A DNA stretch of 64,000 nt from Candidatus Eiseniibacteriota bacterium (GCA_020633975.1 JACKCR010000002.1:1364001-1428000); one strand, 5' to 3'. Positions 34,596-44,845 are shown, numbered from the stretch's first letter. Numbers and translations are program-made. The notes: generated from the sequence alone by a model not told the origin.

Positions 34596-36164
34596 TCAAG
34601 CCCGCGGCGTCAGGGTCGCGACCGGAAGGATCATCTCCTCGAGCGAGATGCCACCGTGCTGGAAGCTGTTCTTGTAGTGCCGCTCGTAGTGATGGAAGTT
34701 CGTCGGATAGACGAAGTAGTAGTTCTCCTTGGCCAGGAGGTAGTGCTTGATCACGCTTCCGCCCGGGAGCTGGTAGTCGCCCGGCTTCTTCACGTGAAGC
34801 GCCTCCCTCGGATCGACGGCCAGGTTGTCGCCGAACTTGTAGCGGATCGAGGTCGACGTGTCGCGGTTCCCCTTCACCTCGCTCGAGCGCTTGCACTGCA
34901 CGACTCCGTGGTCGCTCGTCACGATCACCCGCGTCCTCTGGCGGGAGAGCACCTTCAGCACCTCGAACAGGGACGAGTGCTGGAACCAGCCCTGGAGGAC
35001 GTCGCGAAGCGCGGACTCGTCTGGGGCCAGCTCTTCCAGGAGGTCCGACTCGGAGCGTCCATGGGCCAGCATGTCGAAGAAGTTGAAGACCATGGTGAGG
35101 AACCGGTGCTCACCGAGCGTTCCGATCTTCTTACGGAGCTGGTTTCCTTCGTTCGGGGTCGAGATCTTGATGTAGCGGTGGCTCGCGTCCGTGATCCCGG
35201 CCTGCTCGAGCTGGAGGTCCATCAGCTCCTTCTCGTACTTGTTCCGTCCCTCTTCCTTGGGTGCGTCCTCCAGCCAGTACTTCGGGTGCTTCTCAGCGAT
35301 CGCCTTCGGATAGAGACCGGCGAAGATCGCGTTCCGGCTGTACGGAGTCGCGGTGGGCAGGATCGAGCAGAGGATTTCGGTGTCGACCTCGAAATAGGGA
35401 GCGAGAAGCGGTTCTAGAACCCGCCACTGGTCGAGGCGCATACAGTCCACGACGACCATGGCGACGCGCTCGCCGTTCGCGAGGTGGCCCTTGACCCAAC
35501 GCGGAAAGACGTCGACCGACAGCGCGGGCCGGTCCTCGGGCTTGCCCGTCACCCAACCGGAGTAGTGATCCTCGACGAAGCGGGCGAACTCACGGTTGAG
35601 TTGTGCCTTCTGGTCGAGGTGGGACTGGATGAGGCTCTCCTCCTCGATCCGCCCGAGCTCCAGGTCCCAGGAGACGACCTTGTCGTAGAGTTCGACCCAG
35701 CCGTCCCAACCGAGTTCACCGTGCCGCACGGACAGCATCCGGTTGAACTCGGCCACGTAGTCGCGCGTGCGCTGGCTTCGCTGAAGCGATTCGCTCTCGA
35801 ACACCTTCTTGATCGCGAGGTGGATCTGGCTCGGATTGACCGGCTTCGTGAGGTAGTCGGCGATCTGGCGCCCGAGCGCCATGTTCATCAGGTTCTCTTC
35901 CTCGCTCTTCGTGATCATGATCACGGGAAGATGCGGGAACTTCTCCTTGAGTGCCTCGAGCGTGGCGAGCCCGCCCATTCCTGGCATCATCTCATCGAGC
36001 AGAACGACGTCGAACCGCTCCTGATCCGCCTTCTGAAGCGCGTCTTCCCCGTTCGCCACGGGTTGGACTTCGTACCCCTTCCCCTTGAGATAGAGGATGT
36101 GGGGGCGGAGCATGTCGATCTCGTCGTCGGCCCAGAGGATCCGTTGCGCCTTCACACCGTTCAC
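34596..36164 (-). CDS. porX: PorX-like response regulator with PglZ domain
   Basis: The start is GTG at 36164 with AAGGGAG 6 nt upstream, giving 522 residues. Residues 5-125 are a CheY-like receiver: acidic D13/D14, phospho-acceptor D57 in L-L-D-E-M-M-P, and L-T-K-P-V. The rest is an alkaline-phosphatase-like PglZ fold with V-V-V-D-C-M-R-L-D-Q-W and V-T-S-D-H-G-V. In Bacteroidota PorX regulates the type IX secretion system together with PorY. A PorY-like kinase is encoded 3.5 kb upstream (39684-40952), and the giant protein has a Por-type sorting domain. Role in T9SS here is inferred. Confidence 0.85.
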   Translation of the reverse strand: MNGVKAQRILWADDEIDMLRPHILYLKGKGYEVQPVANGEDALQKADQERFDVVLLDEMMPGMGGLATLEALKEKFPHLPVIMITKSEEENLMNMALGRQIADYLTKPVNPSQIHLAIKKVFESESLQRSQRTRDYVAEFNRMLSVRHGELGWDGWVELYDKVVSWDLELGRIEEESLIQSHLDQKAQLNREFARFVEDHYSGWVTGKPEDRPALSVDVFPRWVKGHLANGERVAMVVVDCMRLDQWRVLEPLLAPYFEVDTEILCSILPTATPYSRNAIFAGLYPKAIAEKHPKYWLEDAPKEEGRNKYEKELMDLQLEQAGITDASHRYIKISTPNEGNQLRKKIGTLGEHRFLTMVFNFFDMLAHGRSESDLLEELAPDESALRDVLQGWFQHSSLFEVLKVLSRQRTRVIVTSDHGVVQCKRSSEVKGNRDTSTSIRYKFGDNLAVDPREALHVKKPGDYQLPGGSVIKHYLLAKENYYFVYPTNFHHYERHYKNSFQHGGISLEEMILPVATLTPRA

Positions 36165-36255
36165 GTAGAACTCCCTTCGCTCCGAGGAGGGTACGGAAGG
36201 CGTCTCCGAGGTGAAAGCGGGAAGTGGGCGCCGGGCCGGCCGAACCGGCCGACCC

Positions 36256-36283
36256 GACAAAAACGAGGGCGGGGTGGCCCCGC
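36256..36283 (-). terminator. Intrinsic terminator of the chemoreceptor gene
   Basis: GCGGGG (36269-36274) pairs with CCCCGC (36278-36283), beginning at the TAG stop, and the minus strand continues CCTCGTTTTTGTC. A second hairpin (GGCCGG/CCGGCC) follows near 36235-36250. Confidence 0.7.
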
Positions 36284-38469
36284 TAGCGAAGCCGGAAGCG
36301 CCCCAGCATCTCGTCGAGCGACTCGGCCTGGCGGAAGAGCTGCTCCGCGGACGACGCAGCTTCTTCGGCTGCCGCCGAACTGCGAGCCGTGACGGAGTCG
36401 ATCTGGCCGAGGTTCGCGCTCAGCTCGGTGATCCCCGCCGCCTGTTCTACCGTGGCCGCCGCGATCTGCGCGACGAGTTCCGACGCTTCCCGGACTCCAC
36501 TCGCGATCGACTCGAGCGCGACCGTGGTCTCGTCCGCGATGGCCCGTCCGTTCGCGACCCGTTCGAGGGATCCCCGGATCAGTCCCGACGTCTCGTGAGC
36601 GGCCGCCGCACTCCGCGCGGCGAGGCTTCGGACCTCCTCTGCGACCACGGCGAAGCTCCGTCCGTGCTCGCCGGCACGTGCGGCCTCGATGGCTGCGTTC
36701 AAGGCGAGCAGGTTCGTCTGCTCCGCGATCTCGTCGATCGCCTCGATGATCTTTGCCATCTGCTCGCTCGACTCCGAGATCTCCTTCATCGCCGCGTTCA
36801 GCGCCTGCATCCGGTCCGCCCCCTGCTGGGCAGCCTCGAAGGCGTGACGTGACACGTCGTCCGCCCGTTTCGCCGACTGCGCGTTGAGTTCGACCTGCGC
36901 ACTCAGCTCGGTGGTCGCGGAGGACATCTCCTCGAGCGACGCGGCCTGCTCGGTCGCGCTCCTTGCGGTGTCCGCACTGGCGGCGCGAATCTCACTCGAA
37001 CTCGTCGCCACCATCTTCGCCGCTTCCTTCACTCCCCCGAGGAGTTCGCTCAGGCTGTCGCCCATCTTCCGGAGAGCGTGTCCGAAGTGGTCACGGTCGG
37101 AGGCGATCTCCGCCTCGGCCGTGAGGTCGCCGTCGGCGATCGTGTCTGCCACGGTCGCCTTTCGCTCCAGACCATCGGCCATCAGGTCGAGGGCCTTGCC
37201 AAGCCGAGCCACTTCGTCCGAGCCGTTCATCCGGAGGCGTCCGGTCAGGTCACCGAGTGCGATCTGATCGGCCATATCGACGGCTCGGAGAACCGGCACG
37301 GAGATCTTGCTACTCGAGTAGAGGCCGAGGCCGATAGCAGCGCCCCCGGTGAGGAGCACGACGAGGCCGACCAAGAGTAGGTTCCGCCTGCCGTCCGCAG
37401 CGATGTGGCGCGGAGCTTCCTCGAACTCGTCGATGTAGGAGCTGGCCCCGATGATCCAATCCCAAGGTTCGTAGTAGACGCAGCGGGCGATCTTCATCCG
37501 GGCCTCGGAATCGCCCTTGTTCTTCCACGGGTAGTACTGGTCGAAGACTTCCTCCGTCCCGGCGGCCTTTGCCTTCTCCACGATCTCCCGGATGAAGTAG
37601 ACCCCATCGGAGTCCGTCGCATCCCAGATGTTCTCGCCGTCCCGCTTCCCATCCTTGGAGATGACGTAGTTGCCCTTCCCGTCGAGCACATACACGTAGC
37701 CGGTCTGGGCGATCTGGATGTCCATGATCGAATGCCGCAGCTGCTTGGCGGACTCCATCGGAACGCCGAAGTAGCTGATCCCGATCACATCCCGGCCCGA
37801 ACCGAAGATCGGCTCGTAGGCGGTGAGGTACCAGCGGTCGACGACGTAGGCACGGCCGCGGAAGGTCTCACCGGCGAGGACCGACTTCACGACCGGATTG
37901 GGAGAGCCGTCCGGGTTCGTCGCAGGGATGTATGTCCCGATCGCCCTCGTGCCGTCCCCCTTCATCACGTTGGTGCAAACGCGGAGCATGTCACCCGCCG
38001 GATTCATCCGTTGGAAGATGGTCGCGGTCCCGCCTGCGATCCGCTGCACTTCGTCCACGAGAGGCGACTCTGCCTCAGCCGACGCGTTCTGCCCGAGCCA
38101 GGTCGTGCCCACGACGAAGCGCGGGAGCGTGACTCGATTGGACTCCTTCGTGTACTGGTCCACAGCCTGCCAGGAGACGCTCTCGTCGGGATCGAGCGTG
38201 GGGGTTCCGAGCCGGGTCATCACGTCGCTGGTCAACCGGAGCCCTGCATCCACGTTCTGCTGGAGAACCTCGTGCTGGGACGCGCACATGTCGTAGACGC
38301 TCCTGGCGATCTGATCGAGATTCTCGAGGTTGATCCGTCGGCATTCGTCGCCGGCCACCTTGACCGCATCGCGCTGCTGGAAGAGCACGAGTACGAAGAC
38401 GACCGCCAACGGGATGATCGACTGGGCCAGGCCGGTCAGGACCAGCTTTGCGCGGAGCGAACGAAGCAT
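36283..38469 (-). CDS. Methyl-accepting chemotaxis protein with Cache sensor
   Basis: A transmembrane receptor of 728 residues. It has an N-terminal membrane helix (A-V-V-F-V-L-V-L-F), a periplasmic Cache-type region ([11 protein letters not shown] and D-W-I-I-G-A-S-S-Y), a second helix ([13 protein letters not shown]), HAMP and the signalling hairpin [18 protein letters not shown]. The start is ATG at 38469 with AAGGGGG 5 nt upstream; an earlier in-frame start lacks SD. The ligand is unknown. No che genes are in the window. Confidence 0.93.
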   Translation of the reverse strand: MLRSLRAKLVLTGLAQSIIPLAVVFVLVLFQQRDAVKVAGDECRRINLENLDQIARSVYDMCASQHEVLQQNVDAGLRLTSDVMTRLGTPTLDPDESVSWQAVDQYTKESNRVTLPRFVVGTTWLGQNASAEAESPLVDEVQRIAGGTATIFQRMNPAGDMLRVCTNVMKGDGTRAIGTYIPATNPDGSPNPVVKSVLAGETFRGRAYVVDRWYLTAYEPIFGSGRDVIGISYFGVPMESAKQLRHSIMDIQIAQTGYVYVLDGKGNYVISKDGKRDGENIWDATDSDGVYFIREIVEKAKAAGTEEVFDQYYPWKNKGDSEARMKIARCVYYEPWDWIIGASSYIDEFEEAPRHIAADGRRNLLLVGLVVLLTGGAAIGLGLYSSSKISVPVLRAVDMADQIALGDLTGRLRMNGSDEVARLGKALDLMADGLERKATVADTIADGDLTAEAEIASDRDHFGHALRKMGDSLSELLGGVKEAAKMVATSSSEIRAASADTARSATEQAASLEEMSSATTELSAQVELNAQSAKRADDVSRHAFEAAQQGADRMQALNAAMKEISESSEQMAKIIEAIDEIAEQTNLLALNAAIEAARAGEHGRSFAVVAEEVRSLAARSAAAAHETSGLIRGSLERVANGRAIADETTVALESIASGVREASELVAQIAAATVEQAAGITELSANLGQIDSVTARSSAAAEEAASSAEQLFRQAESLDEMLGRFRLR

Positions 38470-38601
38470 CGAAACCCCCTTGGGGATCGTCACGGAACGC
38501 GGGGCGGGAGACCCCGTACGCTGTGACGCTCATCCCCAATCACGCGGATCGACGGATGACATTCGCTTCTGTAGTGGCATCCGCCTTGCTCATGCTGCGC
38601 C

Positions 38602-38630
38602 TTGCCAGGTGGGAAATCCTTTCCTACCCT
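38602..38630 (+). promoter_or_regulatory. Possible sigma70-type promoter for the plus-strand lipoprotein
   Basis: TTGCCA (38602-38607) and TACCCT (38625-38630) are separated by exactly 17 nt in the divergent region between the chemoreceptor and the lipoprotein gene. The -35 is good, the -10 weak. Confidence 0.45.
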
Positions 38631-38696
38631 TCCGTCATCGGCTCGCCGCGAGCGGACGCGCGAGCGACTTGGGGTTGGGGTTCCAGGAGGATGACG

Positions 38697-39680
38697 ATGC
38701 AGACCCCGACCCGACTCGCCGCGCTTGGCGCGAATGCCCTCACTCTCGGCCTCATCGCCGGACTCACCCTTGGACTTGCCTCCTGTGGGGACGACTCGCC
38801 CCCCACCCCGCCAATACCGGTCGGTGCCTGCTGTGTCGACGATGGCTGCGTGATCCTCGAGTCGACCGAGTGCTTCGATCGGGGAGTGTTCCTGGGATCG
38901 GGGTCGACCTGCGATCCGCCCGCATGTATCCCTAGCGGCGCGTGCTGCGAAGCAGGCGAGTGCACGCTCGTACTCCAAGGCGAGTGCACGACTCCTGGCG
39001 TCTACCAAGGCGACGACACTGTCTGTATCCCCAACCCCTGCCCCGAAACTGGCGCGTGCTGCCTCGACTCCCAGTGTGCAGAGCTGTCGTCGGACGAATG
39101 CGCCGCCCAGTCCGGTGACTACTGGGGCGACGGGACCCGATGTGCCGCGGAGCCGGATACGCTCGCAGGCCCGAACGCCGGTGGCGTGCTCCTCCTCCAC
39201 TACGCGGAGGATCTCACCGGTACCGAGGCGGGACGGTCATGTCGCTTTGGAATCAGCCGGTGCGACGAAATCGTCGACCAAGCTCCCGCCGACGCATCGG
39301 TGCTCTTGGCCGTGTTTGCGGCCTTCCCGCCCTCCGCTACCCCGGAAGTCGGCTCGATTCGGCTGGGAATCCTCCATGGCATGGAGGTCACGAACTGGGC
39401 GGTCTGTGCGCCGTCCGAGGAAATCACCTCGAACTGGCCCGAACCGACGAGCGGACTCGTCGCGAGCTGGGGAGGTCCGGCTCAGAGCGAGCTCTTCTTC
39501 CCGGTTTGTTGGTTCGAGGGCTACTCCGAGGAAGGGAGCTTCGATCTGATCGATCATCCGGTGCTGGGACCACCGGGGTTCTCAGACGAGTCCGTTCCGC
39601 CCCAGTTCGCCCCGGCCGCCGCGCTCGGGCGGCTCGGCTTCGGCAGTGTTCCAGGACGGCGTCTCTGCCCCTGTCGCTGA
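38697..39680 (+). CDS. Secreted lipoprotein with G-A-C-C Cys repeats
   Basis: The only plus-strand protein gene in the window. ATG 38697 follows AGGAGG by 6 nt; an ATG immediately abutting the SD is less likely. The leader (L-T-L-G-L-I-A-G-L-T-L-G-L-A-S-C) gives a lipoprotein of 327 residues. Three Cys-rich repeats (G-A-C-C-V-D-D-G-C, G-A-C-C-E-A-G-E-C, G-A-C-C-L-D-S-Q-C) each run about 30 residues with a D/E-C and a C near the end. A beta-rich domain follows. Such G-A-C-C-x-x-x-x-C units recur in secreted proteins of uncultured Eisenbacteria-like lineages. Confidence 0.85.
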   Translation: MQTPTRLAALGANALTLGLIAGLTLGLASCGDDSPPTPPIPVGACCVDDGCVILESTECFDRGVFLGSGSTCDPPACIPSGACCEAGECTLVLQGECTTPGVYQGDDTVCIPNPCPETGACCLDSQCAELSSDECAAQSGDYWGDGTRCAAEPDTLAGPNAGGVLLLHYAEDLTGTEAGRSCRFGISRCDEIVDQAPADASVLLAVFAAFPPSATPEVGSIRLGILHGMEVTNWAVCAPSEEITSNWPEPTSGLVASWGGPAQSELFFPVCWFEGYSEEGSFDLIDHPVLGPPGFSDESVPPQFAPAAALGRLGFGSVPGRRLCPCR

Positions 39681-39683
39681 GGA

Positions 39684-40952
39684 TCAGGTCGGGAAGGAGA
39701 TGGCCATGGTCGTCCCACGGCCCGGGGCGCTCTTCTCCACCCAGATCTTCCCGCCGTGGTAGTCCTCGACGATCCGCTTCGCGAGGGTGAGACCGAGTCC
39801 CCAACCCCGCGCCTTGGTCGTGAAGCCCGGGGAGAAGATCTGACGGACTTCCTTCGAGGTCATCCCGCGTCCACGATCGGTGATCCGGATCATCACGGAC
39901 TCGATGTCCTTCCGGTAGACGACATCGACTTCGATCGCGCCGCGGTCCCCTTCCGTCGCATCGACTCCGTTCTTCAGAACGTTCTCGACCACCCACTCGA
40001 TCAGCTCCTTGTTGATGCTGACCGGAGGGACGAGGTCGTACCGTTCGCGGATCTCGATGTCTTTGCCGAGATGGGGCGTGCGCCGACGGAAGTAGCGAAC
40101 GGCCTCCGAGACGATCGGCGCGACGTCCGCGATCTCGAGCCTAGGCATGGAGCCGACTTGCCCGAAACGGTTCGCCACCTTCTGGAGACGCTCGGAGTCG
40201 GACTCCATTTCGTCGAGCATCTCGGAGAAGAACTCGCGGTCGAGTTCGACGCGATCCGCTTTGTCGTCTACTTCGAGCTGCCGCTCCCGCATGAGTTCGA
40301 TCCAGCCCAAGAGCGACGAGATCGGCGTCCCGAGCTGGTGTGCGGTTTCCTTGGCCAACCCGATCCAGATCGCGCGCTGCTCGCTCGTCTTGATGCTTCG
40401 GTATCCGACGAGGGCGAGCGTGAGGAAGAGAAGGATCCCGCCGATCTGGACGAACGGAAGGATCCGGAGTTCCCGAGCGAGCGAAGACTCCCCGTAGTAG
40501 ACGTACCCGAACGGCTCATCCTCGCCCGGCCGTTTGATCACGACCGGAGGGTTCGCCTCCGCAAACTCGTCTCTGATCTTGAGCAGCTCCGCGAGCGGAC
40601 CTACCGCGGGAGGGTTCTTCGGGTCCATCTCCGCGATCGTCTCGACCGGGATGTCTCCGATCTTCCGGTCGGAGAGACGCCAGACGAAGGGACGACCGTC
40701 GGCGTCGGTCAGCACGACCGGAAAGTCCGCCTTCGCGACGACCTCCTTGTAGATCCGGCTGACCTGCTCGTTCTCGATGGCCGGAAGGATCGCTTCGGCG
40801 GTGAACTCGGCGAAGAGCGTGGCCATGCTTCGCGACTGCTCGTTGAGCTTTCGCACCTGGCGGGTCGTGTAGAACACACCGGCCGCCACCAGGATCAGCG
40901 TCCCGAAGAGTAGGTACGTTTTGAGGAGGAATGGCAGGTTACGTCGCGACAT
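39684..40952 (-). CDS. PorY-like sensor histidine kinase
   Basis: The 422-residue kinase has membrane helices near 10-28 and 165-184 around a 135-residue sensor region and no HAMP. Its H-box A-K-E-T-A-H-Q-L-G-T-P-I-S-S-L-L-G-W (H205) is the variant typical of Bacteroidota PorY-type kinases. N-box, G1 (D-R-G-R-G-M) and G2 (G-L-G-L-T-L-A) follow. It lies near porX and ends 3 bases from the convergent lipoprotein gene. Pairing with PorX is inferred from family and proximity. Confidence 0.85.
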   Translation of the reverse strand: MSRRNLPFLLKTYLLFGTLILVAAGVFYTTRQVRKLNEQSRSMATLFAEFTAEAILPAIENEQVSRIYKEVVAKADFPVVLTDADGRPFVWRLSDRKIGDIPVETIAEMDPKNPPAVGPLAELLKIRDEFAEANPPVVIKRPGEDEPFGYVYYGESSLARELRILPFVQIGGILLFLTLALVGYRSIKTSEQRAIWIGLAKETAHQLGTPISSLLGWIELMRERQLEVDDKADRVELDREFFSEMLDEMESDSERLQKVANRFGQVGSMPRLEIADVAPIVSEAVRYFRRRTPHLGKDIEIRERYDLVPPVSINKELIEWVVENVLKNGVDATEGDRGAIEVDVVYRKDIESVMIRITDRGRGMTSKEVRQIFSPGFTTKARGWGLGLTLAKRIVEDYHGGKIWVEKSAPGRGTTMAISFPT

Positions 40953-41082
40953 CGTCTACGGGCTCACTTCCAGCACCGAGTGGACGCGTCGTCCCCCAGT
41001 CCACGAACACGACCGCGGCCGACGTGGGAGACCAAAGGGGAGCCCTTCTGGCGCCCACCGACAGGCATGAGCCGCCTCCAGG

Positions 41083-42366
41083 TCACGCCCCCTTCCCCTC
41101 CGGGGTGAACTCTTCGAGCCCTCCCAGATAGGGCTTCAGCACCTCGGGCACGCGCACGGTCCCGCTCTCGGTCTGGTAGTTGTCGAGGATCGCGACCACG
41201 ATCCGCGGCAGCGCCAACGCCGAGCCGTTGAGCGTGTGCGGATGGACGAGCTTGTTGTCCTCGTTCCGCCAGCGCAGGTTCATCCGGCGCGACTGGAAGT
41301 CCTCGAAGTTGCTGCACGACGAGACTTCGAGCCAACGCTCTTCACTCGGCGCCCACACTTCGAGGTCGTAGCACTTGGCCGCGGCGAAGGAGAGGTCTCC
41401 CGACGCGAGCGTGAGGATCCGGTACGGAAGCTCGAGTGATTGGAGAAGCGACTCCGCGATCCCGACGAGCGACTCGAGCTCGTCGTACGAGGTCTCGGGA
41501 GCGACGACCTTCACCACCTCGACCTTGTCGAACTGGTGCACGCGAACGAGGCCGCGCGTTTCCTTGCCGTACGTCCCCGCTTCGCGACGGAAGCACGGAG
41601 AGTAGCCCATCCGGTAGAGGGGCAGAGTCTCATGCGCGAGCTGATCGCCTGCGAAGAGGTTCGTGATCGACACTTCGGCAGTCGGAATGAGGAAGAGATC
41701 GTCCGGCTCGGTCCGGTACATGTCCTCTTCGAGCTTCGGAATCTGCCCGGTGCCGTACATCGTCTCGCGCTTGACGAGGTACGGAGTCGAGACCTCTAAG
41801 AAGCCGAACTTCTCTCGGTTGTGATCGAGGAAGTACTGGATGAGTGCGCGCTCGAGCCGCGCTCCCCACCCGGTGAAGACCGCAAAGCCAGAGCCCGAGA
41901 GCTTCGATGCACTCGCGAAGTCGAGGAGCCCGAGCGTCTCGCCGATCTCGAAGTGAGGCTTCCGCCAGGGCGCGGCCGGCTTCGGCTCTCCCCAGCTACG
42001 CGTGACGACGTTGTCGGCTTCCCCACCGATCGGAACCGACTCATGTGGCAAGTTCGGAAGCCAACGAAGACGTTCCGCGAGGTCTGTCTCGACCTCTTTG
42101 TGCTCTTGGTCGAGTTCCTTGATCTCCTTGGAGAGCTCCGCGAGCTGGGCCTTGAGTGCGGAGATGTCCTCCCCCGCCTTCATCCGCTGGGGAATCTCCT
42201 TCGAGCCCTTGTTGCTCTCGGCCTTCTTCGCCTCGACGATGCCGAGGATCTCGCGCACACGCGCGTCGAGCCGCAGGATCTCGTCCAGATCCACCTGTGT
42301 CTTCTTCGCGTCGAGCCCGCGCCGCACCAGCTCCGGCTCGGTCCGAATCCGCTTGATGTCGAGCAT
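41083..42366 (-). CDS. serS: Seryl-tRNA synthetase
   Basis: SerRS charges tRNA-Ser, including the four Ser tRNAs at 6926-8856, and also tRNA-Sec if present. The 427 residues have the long N-terminal coiled-coil arm that contacts the variable arm, motif 2 (F-R-R-E-A-G-T-Y-G-K-E-T-R-G) and motif 3 (N-G-S-A-L-A-L-P-R). Start ATG at 42366. Confidence 0.98.
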   Translation of the reverse strand: MLDIKRIRTEPELVRRGLDAKKTQVDLDEILRLDARVREILGIVEAKKAESNKGSKEIPQRMKAGEDISALKAQLAELSKEIKELDQEHKEVETDLAERLRWLPNLPHESVPIGGEADNVVTRSWGEPKPAAPWRKPHFEIGETLGLLDFASASKLSGSGFAVFTGWGARLERALIQYFLDHNREKFGFLEVSTPYLVKRETMYGTGQIPKLEEDMYRTEPDDLFLIPTAEVSITNLFAGDQLAHETLPLYRMGYSPCFRREAGTYGKETRGLVRVHQFDKVEVVKVVAPETSYDELESLVGIAESLLQSLELPYRILTLASGDLSFAAAKCYDLEVWAPSEERWLEVSSCSNFEDFQSRRMNLRWRNEDNKLVHPHTLNGSALALPRIVVAILDNYQTESGTVRVPEVLKPYLGGLEEFTPEGKGA

Positions 42367-42473
42367 CCGCCCCTCTCGAAACTCGTCCCCCCGGGACGCG
42401 GAAGTCCTTGTCTCACACCTCTGTCGAGATCCGCCAAGCTAGCACACGGGCTGGGAACGGTCAAACGGAGGGG

Positions 42474-43442
42474 TCAGAGGAACCGGGAAACCACCGCTAG
42501 AATCAGGCTCACGAGCAGGACTACGAGGAAGGTGGGCCCGTCGCCGATCCGGCGGGCGAGCAGGTGGGTCGTATGGTCCCTCCCACCTACCCAGGGGGGC
42601 GTCCTTCGTGCCAAGCGGGTCAGGACGACGAAGCCCAGGTCGAACAGCGGCCAGGCGAACGGGAGTGCGATCGCCACCATCGACCGCCCAGAACCAGCCC
42701 GGAGGAGGGCAGCACCGAGGAGACCCGCGGCGATCAGCCCGACGCACTGACTCCCGGCGTTTCCGAGGAAGGCGCGCGCGGGCGGGTGGTTCCAGCCCAG
42801 GAAGCCGAGGGACGCACTCGCGCCGACCAACCCCAAGATCGCGAACTCGGACGTGCCGGCCCCCATCGCGAGGTGAAGCAGTCCCACCATCGACGTCGCT
42901 CCGACCACCCCGTCGAGGTTGTCGAAGATCTGGAACGCCAGGTGAAGCGCGAATGCGATCGCGAGGACCAGCGCGAACCACGCTGTGGACGCCCCCGCCT
43001 GGGAAGCGCTGGCGGTCGCGCGGCCGATCAGGGCGAGCGCGGCATGACCCGTTGCGGGGGGCGCGAATCCGATCCAGTCCGGTCGCCAGCCGTCGAAGTC
43101 GAACCAGAGGAGGCTGACCCGGAGGAACAGTCCGAGGAAGAGGAGCGCCGTCGTTCCCTTGATCAGGGGCGAGACCTTGCCGTGGTCGTCCATCAGACCG
43201 AGCACGAAGGCCAGCACGACGAGTCCCGCACAGTAGATCCCGGTGCGGCTGTGGAAGTACTCGAGCAGAGCCGCGAACGCGACGCCCAGGACCCAGCCGG
43301 TGAGCCAGCCGATTCCGCCGGTGCGGGGAACGGACCGGACGCTGTGGCGGTCGTCCCGCGCGTGGTCGAGCCATCCTCCACGCACGAGCCTCCGGGTCCA
43401 GAGTGGAATGCTCGCCATGGTGAGGCCCGCCGCAACCACCAC
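42474..43442 (-). CDS. Family 4 glycosyltransferase (WecA/MraY-like)
   Basis: A polytopic membrane enzyme that would transfer a sugar-1-phosphate to undecaprenyl phosphate, starting a glycan chain. Motifs: V-P-R-T-G-G, the D85-D86 pair, F-D-N-L-D-G, L-G-N-A-G-S and a C-terminal D-H-T-T-H-L motif. The only in-frame start is GTG 43442; the first membrane helix seems to begin a little upstream, so the true start could be CTG near 43499. It is downstream of the epimerase gene in an envelope-glycan cluster. Confidence 0.85.
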   Translation of the reverse strand: MVVAAGLTMASIPLWTRRLVRGGWLDHARDDRHSVRSVPRTGGIGWLTGWVLGVAFAALLEYFHSRTGIYCAGLVVLAFVLGLMDDHGKVSPLIKGTTALLFLGLFLRVSLLWFDFDGWRPDWIGFAPPATGHAALALIGRATASASQAGASTAWFALVLAIAFALHLAFQIFDNLDGVVGATSMVGLLHLAMGAGTSEFAILGLVGASASLGFLGWNHPPARAFLGNAGSQCVGLIAAGLLGAALLRAGSGRSMVAIALPFAWPLFDLGFVVLTRLARRTPPWVGGRDHTTHLLARRIGDGPTFLVVLLVSLILAVVSRFL

Positions 43443-43495
43443 GACGGTGAGGAGCGGCGACCCCGGGCCTACGGGAGCGAAGAGCGGAGACGGGT

Positions 43496-44626
43496 TCAGT
43501 GGAGTCCTCGCGAGGCGTCCGGGCGAACGGCGCCCCGGGCGGGTAGCCCGGACTCGCGCACTCCCCTCTCGGCTTCGCGGGGCGCAGACGCCCGACCGTT
43601 CCTGCCCTCGGGAATCTCCACCTCCTCATGGGGCGGCACATCCTCCCGGACCCATTCGAAGTAGCGCGCGAGGAGCTCGTCGAGCGAGGTGAATCGGCGA
43701 GATCCCGTCACTCCTTCGAGCTTGGTGAGGTCAGGGACACGGTGCGACGACTCCTCGAACCCAGGGCCGTAGGCATCGTCGAACGGAACGAACGCGATCT
43801 TGGACGAAGAGCCCGTGAGCCGTCTGACCTTCTCGGCCAACTCCAGCACGGAGATCCGCTCGTCCGATCCGACATTGAACACTTCACCGTTCGCTTCCGG
43901 CGCCGCTTCGAGACGAAGGACGTTCTCCACCACGTCGCCGACGTACGAGAAGCAGCGCGTCTGGGAGCCGTCCCCGTAGACGGTGATCGGGTCCCCAGCA
44001 ATCGCCTGCTCGAAGAAGCGCGGAATGACCATGCCGTAGGTCGACATCTGCCGCGGTCCACTCGTATTGAAGCAGCGCACGACGGTGACGGGGATGCCGT
44101 GGGCGTCGCCTGACCCGAGGGCCAGGTACTCACCCGCGATCTTCCCAGCCGCGTATGACCACCGCGGGGAGTTCGCGGGGCCGATCACGAAGGTCCCCTC
44201 CTCCACGAGGGGCGCATCGCCGCTCTTTCCGTAGACCTCGGAACTCGAGAAGTAGATGAGCCTCGGGCTGGGCGAAACCGAGCGAGCCAACCCGACGAGC
44301 GAGAGCACGCCTTCGAGGTTGTTCTCCAGGCAGGAGAGTGGCGCCCGAGTCACCTCTCCGACTCCGACGGAGGCGGCGAGATGGAAAATCGTGGAGCAGC
44401 CACGAGCCGCGTAGGCGAGCGTCTCGGGATCTCGGACGTCCCCCACGACGAGGTCGACCGTCCCCGCGAGGGCGTGGCCGTCGATATTGGCCTTCCGCCC
44501 GGTGGAGAGGTTGTCCAGAACCCGAACGGTTCGGCCCCTACGAACCAGTTCGTCGACGAGATGGGAGCCGATGAAACCAGCGCCGCCGGTCACCAGGACT
44601 AGAGACTTCAGAGCGCGTATCCTCAT
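43496..44626 (-). CDS. NAD-dependent sugar epimerase/dehydratase
   Basis: An extended SDR of 376 residues with G-G-A-G-F-I-G-S-H, S-S-E-V-Y-G and the catalytic Y-A-A-G-K. It resembles UDP-glucose 4-epimerase and UDP-glucuronate decarboxylase-type enzymes. The C-terminal 60 residues are Arg/Pro/Glu-rich and unlike the family. It sits between ugd/RmlC-like and the GT4 gene, consistent with making UDP-sugars for envelope glycans. Confidence 0.85.
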   Translation of the reverse strand: MRIRALKSLVLVTGGAGFIGSHLVDELVRRGRTVRVLDNLSTGRKANIDGHALAGTVDLVVGDVRDPETLAYAARGCSTIFHLAASVGVGEVTRAPLSCLENNLEGVLSLVGLARSVSPSPRLIYFSSSEVYGKSGDAPLVEEGTFVIGPANSPRWSYAAGKIAGEYLALGSGDAHGIPVTVVRCFNTSGPRQMSTYGMVIPRFFEQAIAGDPITVYGDGSQTRCFSYVGDVVENVLRLEAAPEANGEVFNVGSDERISVLELAEKVRRLTGSSSKIAFVPFDDAYGPGFEESSHRVPDLTKLEGVTGSRRFTSLDELLARYFEWVREDVPPHEEVEIPEGRNGRASAPREAERGVRESGLPARGAVRPDASRGLH

Positions 44627-44786
44627 CCGGAGAACGGTGGGGAACCCGAGTTCGAGGCCAAAGCGCCCCGAACGAATCGGTGCAATGCGGGGCCGTCAGC
44701 GGGTTCCGTCGTCAAACAAGCACAACGCTACGGAGCGCCCCTCCCGGGGTCAACTCGTTTCGCACCCCCCACTTCCGTCCGGTACC

Positions 44787-44808
44787 GGCCGAGCCTCCAT
44801 GCTCGGCC
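44787..44808 (-). terminator. Hairpin, possible terminator
   Basis: GGCCGAGC (44787-44794) and GCTCGGCC (44801-44808) form an 8-bp perfect stem 38 bases past the RmlC-like stop, without a U-tract. Confidence 0.4.
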
Positions 44809-44845
44809 CGTCCCCAGCACAGGTGGAGAGCCTCCCAAGCCGTGA

